Source: Typhlomys cinereus (Eukaryota; Chordata; Mammalia; Rodentia; Platacanthomyidae). Taken from it: DNA of 64,000 bases. The DNA is taken from the NCBI GenBank assembly GCA_023101885.1, contig JALPQD010000241.1, positions 930,001-994,000 of the forward strand, given 5' to 3'. Numbering within the stretch: the first letter of the stretch is position 1; the number at the start of each line of letters is the position of its first letter. The notes under the pieces were generated by a model, which worked only from the letters and a program-made list of their open reading frames with translations, was not told the origin of the DNA and searched no databases. Positions 35,950 through 47,947 of the stretch are shown in pieces. The position numbers and the translations under genes were made by a program.

Positions 35950-36330
35950 TGTGTGCAAGCTCTGAGCACATTTGTAGATGAGTTAAACCTAGAGTGAACC
36001 TGTAGGAGACTGTCTAGTTGATGGGTAAGGCCCAATCAGTGGTAAGTGGGACTAGTTCCCAGGCAGATGAATAAAATGGAGGGGACTGTTTGAGAAAGTT
36101 GACATTCTTGTGTACACGTAGTCAGGTAAGTTGGTCTGGCAAGTAAGGATCATCCCTCTCTGAGCCATTATGTGGATATTATGATGTGAGCTCCTTCAGA
36201 CTTTTGGTGATGGTGCATGCTCTTCTAACTGTAGTAAGATCTATAACCAGACAATCATAAGAGAAAATAAATTCCCTTGTTCCCTTAAGCAAGTTGATGG
36301 TGATTTTACAAGCACCGATGCAGGTGAACA
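35950..36330 (+). mobile_element. MaLR-like LTR (sense)
   Basis: Loose match to the rodent MT/ORR1 sense layout, with 'atgtgagctccttcagactt' and 'aaaataaattcccttgttcc', a polyadenylation-like region, and 'agcaagttgatggtgatttt'. Diverged; family and edges uncertain. Confidence 0.35.
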
Positions 36331-37815
36331 GCTACACTGTGTCAAAAGAATGCATGCATCACAAATAAACCAGGAGACCGGCTACCCTGTGTGCACAGAG
36401 ATAGTCCATAGATTTGTTTTGGTGCAATGATCCTCTGGGTCCCTGACACTCACAGCCCATGTTCTTAGCCTCATTCTAACAAGTACCTTTCAGAAAGACC
36501 AAAAGGTTTAGATACAAAAACCAAAAGTGAAACAGAGCCCCTTGGTGGATCAACAGTGTAGAAAAACACAAATCTGATCTGCATCTAGTGCAGAATTCAT
36601 ACCCAAACCTAATGAGCTCCAGACAAAGATGAGTAGCTCATCTTCCAGGAACATGAATCCACTCAACTGTTGATAGGAAACAACAGCCACGAAGTCTCCT
36701 TCAGGAGGTGAGAGTCATGTGAACTCAGTGTGAGGACTGACATTTAATCCTCCTTCCTCCAGAGTTCATGCCCCCCATGTTGCTTTAGATGAATGCTGAT
36801 CTGCAGGGAAGGGTGCCTCTGCCCTTTGCTTTCAGAATTGATGGTCTTGGACTACACTGTTATTGCCCAGTTCCTGAAAGACTCCTTGATTTATTCCCTT
36901 TATATTAGAAAACCATATCTGCTCATTATCTAGGAAGGTCGCTGGGAGGGAGATATTTCTTCTGGCTTCAATAGTGGATCACTTGGCCTTTTTTCATATC
37001 TCTCTTGGCACACGAGGAGCTCTGCGAGAACTGGGAAGGCCAGGACAAATGATAAAGGCAAATTTATTCCCGAGTAAAACACAATGCAAGAATCTAGCCA
37101 CATATGCAAAGCAGGCTCATCATCTACTGTCTTCGGTTTCTATGTCGACTTCTCTTCCCAAGCTAATTGCTCCTGTCAATGGGAAGTCCTCCCCTGAAAA
37201 AGGTAGCTGGAGACTGAGTCATTGAAAAGGGTGTTGTTTTACATGAGACTTAAATGTCTCATTTCACCAAATTCAAAATAATGAGTAATATTTAGAAGAG
37301 TGGGAGGAAATTATATAATCTACTTCTACTCTTCTAAATATTTACACATTATATGTATATATTATATATAATGAAATTATACATATATTTACATACGCAC
37401 AAAATTGGAAATATTCTAAAATATTTTCTTAACAGAAATATAACTTTTCTTCCTTCTAAATTGTATTTACAATCTTTGTTATTAGTTTGCATTTATTTTT
37501 GGTCAAAAATCTCATGTAGTATAATGACATACTAGAAGGCCCATGTTAGGAAGATAAAAGTTAGATCAATGCACTCAGTATTTCTAGTCATAACTATTCT
37601 GACACTACTATAAGGTCAAAGCCTATCAGAGTTCTTCAGGACAAATGACTTTAGAATCCCTTTTGATGGGTTTACTTAAAATTCAGGTTTCTTGTGGCCA
37701 TGCTATCCCTCTTCAAATAGGTATTTTGAATAACAATTCTATAAATGTGCACTTTAAATACACTTCTGCCATGAGAGTCACTGGGTTATTAGAATAAAGA
37801 TTCTCCTAGGCTTTT
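36331..37815. other. unannotated sequence, partly repeat-poor
   Basis: 36780-37230 lacks recognisable repeats and has mixed composition. The 83-codon frame at 36974-37225 shows no domain. AT-rich after 37230. Confidence 0.35.
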
Positions 37816-37819
37816 ACAG

Positions 37820-38028
37820 ATAAAGTTTATTTGGCAGAGATTTACTTAACATCCATAGAGACCTCAGTTCCAACCCCCACACCACATATCCTGTGTATGT
37901 TTATGCATGCCACTAATCTCAGTACTGTAAAGATGAAGACAGGAAGATCACAAGTTCTGAGTCATTCTCAGGTATACAGTGACTGCTGAGCAGCAGATTC
38001 TGTCTTAAAAAAATAAGTAGAAAAAAAA
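37820..38028 (+). mobile_element. ID/B1-type SINE
   Basis: Tail of an ID-like head ('gagacctcagttccaacccc') is followed by 'gcatgccactaatctcagta', 'gaagacaggaagatcacaag' and 'gcagattctgtcttaaaaaa', a diverged B1 monomer with an A-rich end. Confidence 0.7.
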
Positions 38029-39404
38029 AATCTCCTTTTTTCTAGAACCAAATACACCAATGCACCATTTTTTAAAATTTCACAACCTGACACTAGGGGG
38101 AGCTCTCCTGTCAGCTGCCTGATCTTATCAAATGATTTCCAGGATCTATAAAGATGCCATGGGGTGAGTTTAGAAGAAAACAATGTTCCAGTGAACCTAA
38201 AGGACTGAGAGTCCTCTACAGTTACTATTGGTGAAGTCCTCTTCTTACTTCTTTGCATTACAACAAACTTGGCTTAAGAGTAATTGCAACATTGATTATA
38301 ACCCACTTAAGAGGATAAATTTTGTGATATGTAATTCATAGCTTAATAAGCTATCAAATACTTTTTCCAAAATATTTTAAATGAGACTATGATTTGAGTA
38401 TTTGTATGAATTCAGGTATTAACAAAGTTTTTTTAGAGTTCTCCATTCATCCAACTAATTATATTCATTCTGTGTGCAATTTAAGACCAGACATTTGAAA
38501 GTAAAATGAAATAACTCCATTACCTCCACAGTAACCTCAGAATTTATCCACACATCAAGCTCCAAAGTATGTTAGTTTTCAGTTTGGTTTCCTCATTATT
38601 TTCTCAACAAAGGTTTCCAACTCTTTCCAAGAATTTAATTTGGTGACTAACAGACCAAAGCAGAGAGAGCAACAGGGACCATTCAGTCTGCATAAGGAGA
38701 GTTGTATTTATTGTGACTCTATCAGAGGAATGGAGAGAACTCCAGGGAAAAGGACTTCTTTCCTGTAACAAGTCAGCCCATGGCAAGCTTGGTGAGATTC
38801 ACTTCTCTCTGTGGCAAAGCAAGTCAATCCTTGGGAAAGCTTCAGGAATGGACTGAACAGGCAAGGCAGGTGCAGACAGACAGGCTTCGGACCAGGTGCT
38901 TTCCCTTCCTTCTTCGCATCCCGTATCCCATCGCTGGATACTCCAATTCCTTAAAAAAGGGGGAATGAGGAAAAGCTTCCAAGCCCAGAATCACAACTTT
39001 TAATTTTTGCAAAAAATATGGATCAAAAAGAGTCTATTAAGTCCTGTCATTGTGTCTTTGAAAGTCAACTCCACAAAACCAAAAAGCATTGTTTCATATA
39101 TAACTGATGCGAATCAGTCGCCCAGGACATCATGGTGTGGGAAAGAGCCATATAGCCTGATTGTGTTTGTAGCAAAACCTTAAAAAATACGAGATAGAAA
39201 GTATCAATAGAAGCAGCTCTGACAGGGATGACACTTCTCAGTATGGGTCACTTCTCTTTCATTCTGTCCAAGGGAGAATGCCCATGTGACTGCAGATGGC
39301 ACAGTGCCTCAATCTTAACTCTGAGTCGCTGCTAGCCCTAGTCTCCTCTCCACTCACAGAAGGTTACACTTCCCATCCATTATGTTGGTTTTGATCTGTG
39401 TTAT
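38029..39404. other. unannotated sequence
   Basis: Frames of 60-96 codons without domains. No repeat recognised. Confidence 0.4.
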
Positions 39405-39760
39405 AAGCTGTTTTAGCTTCATTACACACTGTTACAACAAAATACTTCAACCAAGCAACCATATGGAGAAAGGGTTTATGCTGGCTCACAATTTCAGGTA
39501 TATTCCATCATTATTAGGAAGTCACAGTGGCCAGAGTTTGAAGTAACTGGTTACATCATATCCACAGAAAGAGTAGAGAGCAAAAAAAATTGCATGATTT
39601 CCTGTGCAGTTAGCTTTTTACCTCTTTATATAGTCTTGTATTTCCTGCCTACAGAATGATCCTGGCCATAATGGGAGGATGTTGCCACTTCAGTTACAAC
39701 ATCCAAGACAATCTCCTCCAGGTATAGTCAAATTAATAAGTCATACAAATCATCACATAA
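39405..39760 (-). mobile_element. MT/ORR1-like MaLR LTR (antisense)
   Basis: It starts with 'cacactgttacaacaaaata' and 'cttcaaccaagcaaccatat', then 'gagaaagggtttatgctggc', 'tcacaatttcaggtatattc', 'catcatatccacagaaagag' and 'gcctacagaatgatcctgg'. Same family type and orientation as 14860 and 53870. Confidence 0.55.
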
Positions 39761-39934
39761 ATCTTCCATGCTTTTAGAAACAATTCAGGATTGTGAGAGA
39801 TTCCACAAATCAAAAGACCTAATTTCAGATCCTCAGATCCCATGTAAAAATGCAGGTGACAGTGGTACAGTCTGTAATTACAACACTAAGATTAGGGGAG
39901 AAATGGAGCTCAGAGTCATGAGACAGCCTCCATC

Positions 39935-40105
39935 TGCCAGACATTGTATTAGACAATTGCATTGATCATATAAACCACTCTTCCATATAAGCATTATCCT
40001 TGATTTTCAGACTAAATAACTAATGCAAGGAGAGGTTAAATAAAAGGTCTGCAGACAGATATTAAAGTCAGTATTGAAACCTGAGCTCGGTCTTTTTTTC
40101 TACTG
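39935..40105 (+). repeat. MIR SINE
   Basis: 'tgccagacattgtattagac' and 'aattgcattgatcatataaa', then 'ttatccttgattttcagact', 'aatgcaaggagaggttaaat' and 'cagtattgaaacctgagctc' follow the MIR sense order. Confidence 0.72.
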
Positions 40106-41949
40106 AGGGATAATGTTTCAAAATTCAATAAGGAGCCCAATTCTTTGGCAGAAGGTTGACTATCACAGTATATAAAATTCCCTTCAGAGTATCATTTGAG
40201 AGCCTGCTGATGTAGAGTTTAAGGAACTTTACCAATGTGCAGAATTACAATGCTTTATAATATTTTAAAATTTAAAACTTGCCCACCATCATAATTTTTT
40301 TTCATTTTTTTGGTGCTGATTCTCTTTCAAATCATCCACCATCTCCTTAAAGTTCAAAGTCAGACCTCTTGAATTTTATCTGGAGCTTTGTTGAGACCAC
40401 TGCCTATCTTAGTTAGGGAATTCTCAGCATACTCTATATAATTTAGCCCTCTCTCCCTCTCAGAACATGACATAGCATATTAGGGGTGGTATGTTGTTTT
40501 CTTTGTTGAGAGATTTTTATTCCTGAAATTGTAGTAGTCAATTCTAGACCCTGAAGCAAATTGTGGTTGTCTATACTATGTGACCTTAGTCTTGACTGTA
40601 GCTAGTACATCACTCTGGATAAAGAAACCAGTAGACTAACCAGTGGCATATGATATACTGATTTTGCTTCATAGAGATGCACTTTGATAGCAGGAGTGTG
40701 ATATTGCCTTTTAAGATTAAGAGTCCATCTCCTGCTTATCTGAAGAGAGGGAAGAGTTAAACGGGCATCCTCAAGAAACTTCAGCCAACTACTTATCTCT
40801 GTAGGTTGAAGGACATGTCACATCTAGATCCTAAGATTTTCCAGTTCTTAATTTCAACTCAATTGAACCTTGGTTGAACTTCATTCCAGTCTGGAAGCAA
40901 CAATTTAACCTAGCCTTTAGCGTTTGTTGGGGCACCTCATCCTCACAGGTCCTAGTCACCTGTCTAGAGCACATCACTTTCTTCAGCCATATAACACTCA
41001 TCCATCGTTCTGTCCAACCTACCATGAGGCCATTCCTGAACTGATGCCATCCAGCTTTCTGGCCTTTCCTTTATTCCATGCACTTGCAATTCACATGCCA
41101 TAATTTCCATGCAATTCTACACTGACTAGTTATCTTCCACCAGTCTCATGCTTCCAATTAGTCAACTACCTTACATAGGGCTCATTTAGGATCAACCTGA
41201 ATCTACTCAAATGGTGACAGATTTTAATCAGATCACTAGACTATCATTGGAATTTACCTATTAACAATTTTAAGCCAAGAAATCATAGAATTTTTGGATG
41301 GACAAATCATCGCAATAAATACAGTAATCTCTCTAAACCACATACAAAGAATTTCATAGCAGTTAGTGGTCATCCAACTGATAAGATTCAGTGTGGGCTC
41401 CTGTCTCCGTTAGGTAGACATGATATGGATGAGACAGAAAAAACCTTATTCTTTAGTCTTCATAATGAAAGAGATAAAATTACCCAGCTTTTTACTGATA
41501 GAAGACCTTGTGAGCCATGGGAAATGTAACTCACTGGCTGGGTACTTATTCTCTAAATTGCTAAGGCTCTCACCCGAGTCCCTTTATTCCCTTAAAAAAA
41601 CTGCATTGCCTCTTTAAAGCTAGGTTATTTTTATAGCTATAGAAGTCCGGAAACAGTAAACAGGAAGCGAGTGTATCAAGCTTTAAAGGTGATGGAGGTT
41701 ATTTAAGAGTGTTATCAGAACTAGCCAGCTGCAAACACACAGACTATCTGAAAGCCATAAACTTTTCCCTTCATTGCAGGATGCAGTTATTTATCAGCCA
41801 CTCTGATGAAGGGAGAGGGTGTGCATAGATGTGGACATAAAGTCCTGGCGATGTCTAGCCCATCCTGCCATCCTACTGCATGAATGGATGGTTCAAGGAG
41901 TGATAATTGTCTCTCCATCCTCCCCCATACTGCAGGAGTTTTGACAGCA
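40106..41949. other. unannotated sequence
   Basis: A possible L2-like trace at about 41030-41170 is not strong enough to call. No genes recognised. Confidence 0.4.
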
Positions 41950-42130
41950 ATAATGATTGAGATAGTAATGGAACAGGCTGTCATTTCTTGGCACTTTTTA
42001 AACATCTGGGTAAGTTTATGATGCTAAGGGTAGTTAGCTGCTTTTTGGAAGATGGAGCAATAAGTCAGTGGCAGAGCCAGGATTTGGACTCAGGTCTTTT
42101 GGAAGACTACAAACTGTGATTTTCATCTCC
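41950..42130 (+). repeat. MIR SINE, 3' part
   Basis: 'aataagtcagtggcagagcc' and 'aggatttggactcaggtctt' match the diagnostic MIR 3' segment well. The upstream part is more degraded. Confidence 0.65.
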
Positions 42131-42277
42131 TATCAGCAAGAAAATCTCATCTTGACCAATCCCTTGGGGAAGTTAGTGAAAAAGTGACATCTAGTTAAAG
42201 TTGCTGCCTTTGGAATTTCAGAGTACAATTGCCTATACTGACTCTGAGAGGACCTCTTCCACAGATAACTTCTTTTC

Positions 42278-43783
42278 TTTTTTATTAATACATTTTTTAT
42301 TATTTCCGCTCACACAAACTTATAGTTAGACCAGTTCCCTCCCTCCCTCCTCCTCCCCCCGAACCCCCAGCTCCGTCTCCCCCCTCCCCTCCCTCTCCAT
42401 CCCCCAGTGTCTCCCCCCCCCAATTCCCAGAGAGTCCTTTATTGTGTATGCCTAACTCTCCTCTGGGTCCTCTTCTCCGATGACGTACAAGGACCCAGTG
42501 GCATTTCCCTGAACCCTTTCTCGTGTTCCCCTTAAGCACAGGAACACTACTGTGGCTGTCAATCCCTTGCCTCCAAGGATCTTGGTGCCTTTAGCTGATG
42601 CTAGACTTTGTGAGGTCAATAGTGTGTTGGACATTGCGCAGGGCATACAAAGTCCTATTATGATTGCTTCGGCCCTAACTAGTGTGGAGAATCTTGCAAA
42701 TCATTGCTCCTCCCATCATTTTGCTCTTACAATCTTCCGCAAATGTCCCTGAGCTTCAGGATGGGGAGAGATTAGGCTGGCCTAGTTCTATGTGGTTGAT
42801 ATAGAGTCTGAAGTTCTGGATTGTGGTTTGTTGATTTTCTTTTGAAGTTTTGCTGCTCCTGCAATGCCTTTCACTCTATCCTGATGGGCACTGTATGTTA
42901 CCCCCTGGTCAGAGACAGAAAGCTGTTAAACTGGAGTCTTGTTATAAGAGTACATTCAAGGGTAGATGTAATAAAAGTAAGAAACCTCAGTGAGGGAGAG
43001 GTCAATCACCCATTTGCAAAATGATTACTTTTTATTTGCCAGACTATATGCCCTCCCCTTCTGGTGAGATCATACCCCCTCAGTTGTACATGATCAAGAA
43101 CATACGTTTGTGAACTTAACCAGGTGTCACATTACTTACTTGCATTCCTTGATGGAGGCCTATTTTCTCTGCTGTAACATGGTCCCCTCTCTCCTTGTGT
43201 CTGGTGTGGCCCTCCAACCCCATCCCTCCTGTTCATAATCCTTGCAATTACTGTGTTACATAGGTTTACCTTTGAGTGTCTCAATGTGGGCTGGGTGAGT
43301 TTGATACTAGGAGCCACCTATTAGGGAGTACCTACAGCGCTTAATTTTCTAGGTCTGGGATACTTCACTTAATATAATTGTTTCTAATGACATCCATTTC
43401 CCGGCAAATTCCAGTAATTCATCATTTTTGATGGCTGAGTAGTACTCCATTGTATAGATGTACCACAGTTTCCTTATCCACTCGTCAACTGTTGGACATT
43501 TGGGTTGATTCCATGACTTTGCTATTGTAAACAGTGCTGCTGTGAACATGGTCGTGCTTGTGCTATTGAGGTGAACCTCTGCTGCATGGGGGGTTATTCC
43601 CAAAAGTGGGATAGCAGGGTCATATGGCATTTCAATCTGTAATTTCTTTAAGAATCTCCAGATGGCTCTCCAGAGTGGCTGTATGAGCCTGCACTCCCAC
43701 CAGCAATGTAGGAGAGTTCCCCTCTCTCCACATCCTCTCCAGCATTGTTGTTGTTTGTATTGTGGAGTTTTGCCATCCTGACC
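42278..43783 (-). mobile_element. 5'-truncated L1 (3' UTR plus ORF2 C-terminus)
   Basis: On the + strand it opens with 'ttttttattaatacatttt' and 'ttatttccgctcac' (antisense 3' end), then a C-rich block (42335-42425), the rest of a roughly 1 kb 3' UTR, and antisense ORF2 from about 43320 to 43783. The open frame 43349-43630 (- strand) contains [39 protein letters not shown] and LSEVSQT, all characteristic of the L1 ORF2 C-terminus. It stops at a TAG that replaces a CAG present in the sister copy at 49 kb, removing about 13 residues. Another frame (43648-43783) covers the CWRGCGERG-like block with a frameshift. 5' truncation is at 43783. No endonuclease or reverse transcriptase domain is present. 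Confidence 0.92.
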
Positions 43784-44139
43784 GTAAGTTTTGCAAATTC
43801 ACTTACCTCAGAACTCCCTTTCCTACCACCTGATACAGGATTACATTGCCAGACACATGCTGCAGAATAATGCACATGCGAAGAGGCATGGCACATTGTC
43901 ATACCTGGGATTTTATTTTGCCTTATGGAGGACTGCAAGTGCCACAGGGTGGCAGTCAGTGGGATCCTGACTGGTGGATCACTGAATGGCTTTGCCCAGT
44001 CTTCCTGATCTCAATCCCTTCCGTTGAGTCTATCACACAGCCCTGTATAGTTTCATCATCATTTCTTACCATGTACTGTGACTACAAAGACACTGGACTC
44101 TGAGCCTCTCACCCATGTTCATTATCTGAGTTTTTATAC
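43784..44139. other. unannotated sequence
   Basis: No element recognised beyond the L1 5' truncation point. Confidence 0.4.
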
Positions 44140-44265
44140 ATGCTTTACTCAGTCTTGAAGCTCAGGTTCCTCACCTGGGAAATAGGAATTTCAAAGACAA
44201 AGTTACTTTGTAAGTAGCGTGCATAAATCACTGGGAATCTGTCACTGTTGTTAATCTTACTTCGC
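44140..44265 (-). repeat. MIR SINE fragment
   Basis: 'ctcaggttcctcacctggga', 'aataggaatttcaaag', then 'gtgcataaatcactgggaat' follow the antisense MIR pattern. Confidence 0.6.
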
Positions 44266-45319
44266 ACATGTAGCAAAGGTGGTCTTCCTGTTGCATGGTG
44301 AGTTATTTCTTCAACTGTTCAGCTCCAGTTCAAATATAAAGGGTTACTGCAGAAATTTGCAAGACTGTATATATTCCCCAGTAAACCACCCGTCTATTCA
44401 TCTAGCACCCCAAATACTCACTGCCCCCATCCTTCAGCATTCACTACACAGCTTCAAAACATTCTCTATGCATGCTATTTGCTACCAGCTCTTTGGGGAC
44501 AAGCTTGTGACACCAACACAGTATTTTATATATTCTACACCCAGGCTAATGCAAAGAAAAGAAATACTCTGGAGAAATGATAAGTATAGAGACACAAGGG
44601 GAAGAGTTTGTCTCTAGAGCTTCACATTTACTAGAAATTACCAGTAACAAAAAACAACATATAATGGTATGGGATATATTGTGGGGTTTTGAGTAAAGAA
44701 TTTAGGGATAGTAAAGAACAAAAAGCATGGAGGATGTGAAAATGCTCAATATGTCCTTTAGAATCTCTTGAAGCCAGGTTTTAATGATGCACACCTTATC
44801 CTTTCTAAAATCCAAGATTGCCATGGTATGTTTTCTTTTTTTAACTTTTAAAATAATTTTCTTTTCCTTTTTTTCTCTCTCCTTAATGTCAATTCCCATT
44901 CCCCCTTTTTCCTCCTTCATTTTTCCTGTCACACTCCCTCCTGTTTTCAATTCTTTTCCCTTATGTGTCTCACTGTGTTTCATCTAGTTTGTCTTTGATT
45001 TTATATGCCTGACATGATTGGTGCTTCAGCAAGTGTCATTGATCATTGTGCAACCACTGGGAATAGCATCTTCTCTTTCTTCCCTATTAGTTCTAATCAG
45101 TCTCTTAGGCAGTTTTGGATGCTTTCTTATCATATAGGAAAATTGATATGAAGCCCATTCATGAAGTTTCCCTCCTTGGGAGAGTGATCAAGTTCATGTG
45201 AACATTATAAGAAAAAATGGATTAATAGATGCAGTGCATGATCACTGAAGAGTTAAAAGGCTTCACAAGATGAACAGGTACATTAGGGCGATGATTATCA
45301 TATAAGCGTGGGCTTGAAT
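44266..45319. other. unannotated sequence with a C/T-rich stretch
   Basis: 44840-44990 is pyrimidine-rich and could be an old antisense L1 3' UTR, but this is not established. The 112-codon frame 44279-44617 has no domain. Confidence 0.35.
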
Positions 45320-45495
45320 GGCAACAATATCACTTGCCATCTTAGTGATCTTGGGAAACTTCTACAATGTTGATAACTCTCATTTTCTCCATCTGGAAAA
45401 AAAAATGGAAACAGAACCCACTCATAAAATTTTGTGAATTAAACAGAAGTCAGTATGCATATAGGATATTTAACAGAAGTTGTGCAATAAATCAA
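45320..45495 (-). repeat. MIR SINE
   Basis: 'cttgccatcttagtgatctt' and 'gggaaacttctacaatgttg', then 'cattttctccatctggaaaa' and 'tttgtgaattaaacagaagt' follow the antisense MIR order. Confidence 0.68.
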
Positions 45496-45726
45496 ACCTA
45501 TTAATAATGAATACTGATGAAGAGGTTGACCTTGTCGAAGTCACAGACTTTATCATAGCAATGCACTAAACACTACATGGTGACTCCAGGAAAGTTTTCA
45601 GAATCGTGAAATGAATAATTGTGAGGCTCAGAGCAAAATGAAGCATGAAAGCAATGTTCATCCTTCCTTTACTGGAATTCCAGCAACCACACTGTGCACA
45701 GGATACCTTTGCTTAAATAGGCACGC

Positions 45727-45736
45727 TGGAGCCTCA
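45727..45736. repeat. target-site duplication, left copy
   Basis: 'tggagcctca', identical to 46060-46069. Confidence 0.9.
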
Positions 45737-46059
45737 CATCATTTATTTATTTATTTTTGCATGTGCACGTATCTACATACATCTGTGTGTGTGTGTCTGT
45801 GTGTCTGTGTTATCTATGTTTGTGTCCGTGTATCTGTGTATATCAGAGAGTACTGTGTGTCCCTGTGGAGGAACAAGGGTGACTTCAGGAATCATCCTAT
45901 ATTGCTTCTAACTCCTTTTTCCTTCACTCTGGTTATTTCCCAGGCTCCAGCCTCCAAAGCCAGAAGAGCAAGCTGCTGCCACCTAGTATCCAGGATCCAA
46001 ACTCAGGTATTTCTGCTTTCGAGGCAGAGTCTTAATCATTGAGTCATCTTTCCAACCCC
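45737..46059 (-). mobile_element. tRNA-headed SINE with CA tract (older copy)
   Basis: Same family as 24816-25150. On the - strand it has a mutated head ('ggggttggaaagatgactc'), a B-box-like 'cctgagtttggatcctgg', a body ending with 'gattcctgaagtcacccttg' and 'ttcctccacaggga', then a CA tract (+ strand TG, about 45781-45842) and 'aaataaataaataaatga' as tail. A perfect 10-bp duplication flanks it. The head has lost consensus bases compared with the 25 kb copy, and the 143-codon frame crossing it is spurious. Confidence 0.88.
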
Positions 46060-46069
46060 TGGAGCCTCA
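46060..46069. repeat. target-site duplication, right copy
   Basis: Identical to 45727-45736. Confidence 0.9.
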
Positions 46070-46649
46070 TTTTTTTTGTATTTAATTAATATTGAAAGGC
46101 AGTCAAGTAAGGTAACCTCTGTCCATTCAAAATGAACACTTGATGTTTCCAAATACCAAATACACCTGCCTTCGGAAAAACTGTCAAGGAATTTGTAAAT
46201 CATAGTTTATAAAATGTAAAGATAAAGTAAATTGTGCTTTGTTTTATTTTTTCTAGCAGTGACTTTCCATGACATAATATCGAAGCTGGTTACAGCCATT
46301 GTGGATGGACTCAGGTTGGATACTGCACTTAAGAGACACCTGCAAGGCTTTAACACTCTAGAGCTCCTCCCTTCCAGCTGCCCCCAGGAGGCTCCTGAAT
46401 ACCACCTCTGAGATGGCTAGAAGGAATCTTGCAAATATACTCTCTTCCCATTAAAACAATAATTTACATGGAGCAATGGCAGAGCATTGCTAAAGAAGTG
46501 GACTATTAGAAAGCAATTATATACATAAAAAAATCTAAACTTGGTTATTAATCTATATGTATCCTAGTCATCTAAATTTCTTAATTCATACTAATGATTT
46601 ATCTTCTTATAGTCAGAACTAACTGTTAACATTTCACACATCTACTCAT
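46070..46649. other. unannotated sequence
   Basis: Nothing recognised. Confidence 0.4.
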
Positions 46650-46770
46650 TTTATGAATCTTGCCTATGAACATTGACTTTTAGCAGATAGTAATATTTGC
46701 CTCACAGTTTTTAAAAAATTGGCCCCATTTAACAGTAGAAGGCATTCCAGAGAGATTCAATGAGATATAC
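46650..46770 (+). repeat. MIR SINE fragment
   Basis: 'ttggccccatttaacagtag' and 'aaggcattccagagagattc' match the MIR segment around 'ccccattttacagatgagg' and 'cagagaggtt'. Confidence 0.5.
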
Positions 46771-46772
46771 AG

Positions 46773-46885
46773 TGTTGGGGAGATGGGTCAGTAGATAAAA
46801 CACTTGCCACATACGCATAAGGACCGAGTAGGTTCAGATCATCAACATTCACAGGTCAGATGTGTGTGCATAATATGTTTATACA
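46773..46885 (+). mobile_element. ID/B-type SINE head fragment
   Basis: 'gttggggagatgggtcagta' and 'gataaaacacttgccacata', followed by a box-B-like 'gtaggttcagatc', give a tRNA-derived rodent SINE head. Confidence 0.65.
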
Positions 46886-47932
46886 CACATTTATACAAAG
46901 TTGTCAAGATGGTTTTTCAACACATATGTGACCATTTTACCTGTAAACAAATTTATTCAACATTCATTATTTTAATGTAGTATGTATGTGAAGCAGCTTT
47001 AACTTAATTATCAAAGAACAAAACCTTCTTCACAGTGAGAGGGATACTTGCAAACACACCAAAGCATATGTATAAAAGAGAATAGAGACCTGGAGGAAAA
47101 TTGACCCTGAGCCTGTAGTGGGGCCTGAGGTTGTCCCCTTTGCCTCCCTCCCTAAGTGATGTCCTTGCTCTTTGCTAGTAGGTAGCTCCTAGCTGCTCTT
47201 TAGGGAATAATGATGGAAGTGTGAGACATGGTTTGCTCTCTCACCTGTTCTCTTCTCCACAGAAGATCAGTCAAAGAACAATCAAAAGCTGAAACATGAA
47301 GGAGAAGCCCAGCCTCTTCCTGCAAAGAAACCCCCAATCTCACTAAGACACACTCATTGTTTCTTTGCAAAGAAGAGAAAAAAATGCAATCGCCACTCTG
47401 ACTCCACAACACAGGGAACCTCTCTGACTGTGGCAGCAAGAAAAACCAGAATCAATGGTGCAGAACCCACTTTCTCATGGTTTCCTTCCAGTCCTGAACT
47501 TCCCTTTCTGAACACCAGAGGCAGAACCCATTCCAGACTTAGCTGACTTCACACTAGTATTCAACCTTGTCTCAGCGTCTGCCACAAGTGAAGTTCTTCT
47601 CACTCCTCTGCCATAAACTGCCTACAACCTGTCAAGTCACACTTCTTCCTACAACTTGAATTATGATTTCATCACCATAAGAGTCATCTTTCTCATTAGA
47701 ATGCCCCACTCAGGGCCTTATTACACTAAAAGTATTTATGTTAAGAGTCAAATAAGCCTGGTTCTCAATCCTGACTGTAAGTGGAGGTGCAAAAGTGACC
47801 TTCAAATGTTCTTCTGTGTGGCCAGTGTTTGAAGATGAAATGATGTGGACAGATTAATGTCTTCGGACACTTGATCGCTAGGTGTTTCTTTTAGGAAGTT
47901 TGTATAAAATGTAAGAGGTGACTAGTGGAAAT
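46886..47932. other. unannotated sequence
   Basis: The 79-codon frame at 47200-47439 (-) has no known domain. A 'ctcttctccacag' acceptor-like site near 47270 was not pursued for lack of a partner exon. Confidence 0.4.
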
Positions 47933-47947
47933 AGGTCACTACTTATT
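47933..47947. repeat. target-site duplication, left copy (15 bp)
   Basis: 'aggtcactacttatt', repeated exactly at 49963-49977 on the far side of the L1. Confidence 0.96.

Noticed and set aside
36780..37230. Candidate coding exon (acceptor near 36835, frame 36974-37225)
   Set aside because: The acceptor and the open frame are not in a consistent arrangement, and no known domain is visible.
41030..41170. Possible L2 3'-end remnant
   Set aside because: Similarity is too weak to separate from background without an alignment.
42300..42539. Glycine-rich - strand open frame (79 codons), and similar ones at 47994-48359 and 48004-48207
   Set aside because: They are translations of the G-rich L1 3' UTR and recur with that UTR in different frames. 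No protein is implied.
42260..43800. Target-site duplication of the 42 kb L1
   Set aside because: No convincing matching pair in the flanks (left '...ataacttcttttc', right 'gtaagttttgcaaattc...'). Not annotated.
45611..46042. 143-codon open frame with cysteine/valine repeats
   Set aside because: It crosses the SINE and TG tract at 45737-46059, so the coding potential is spurious.
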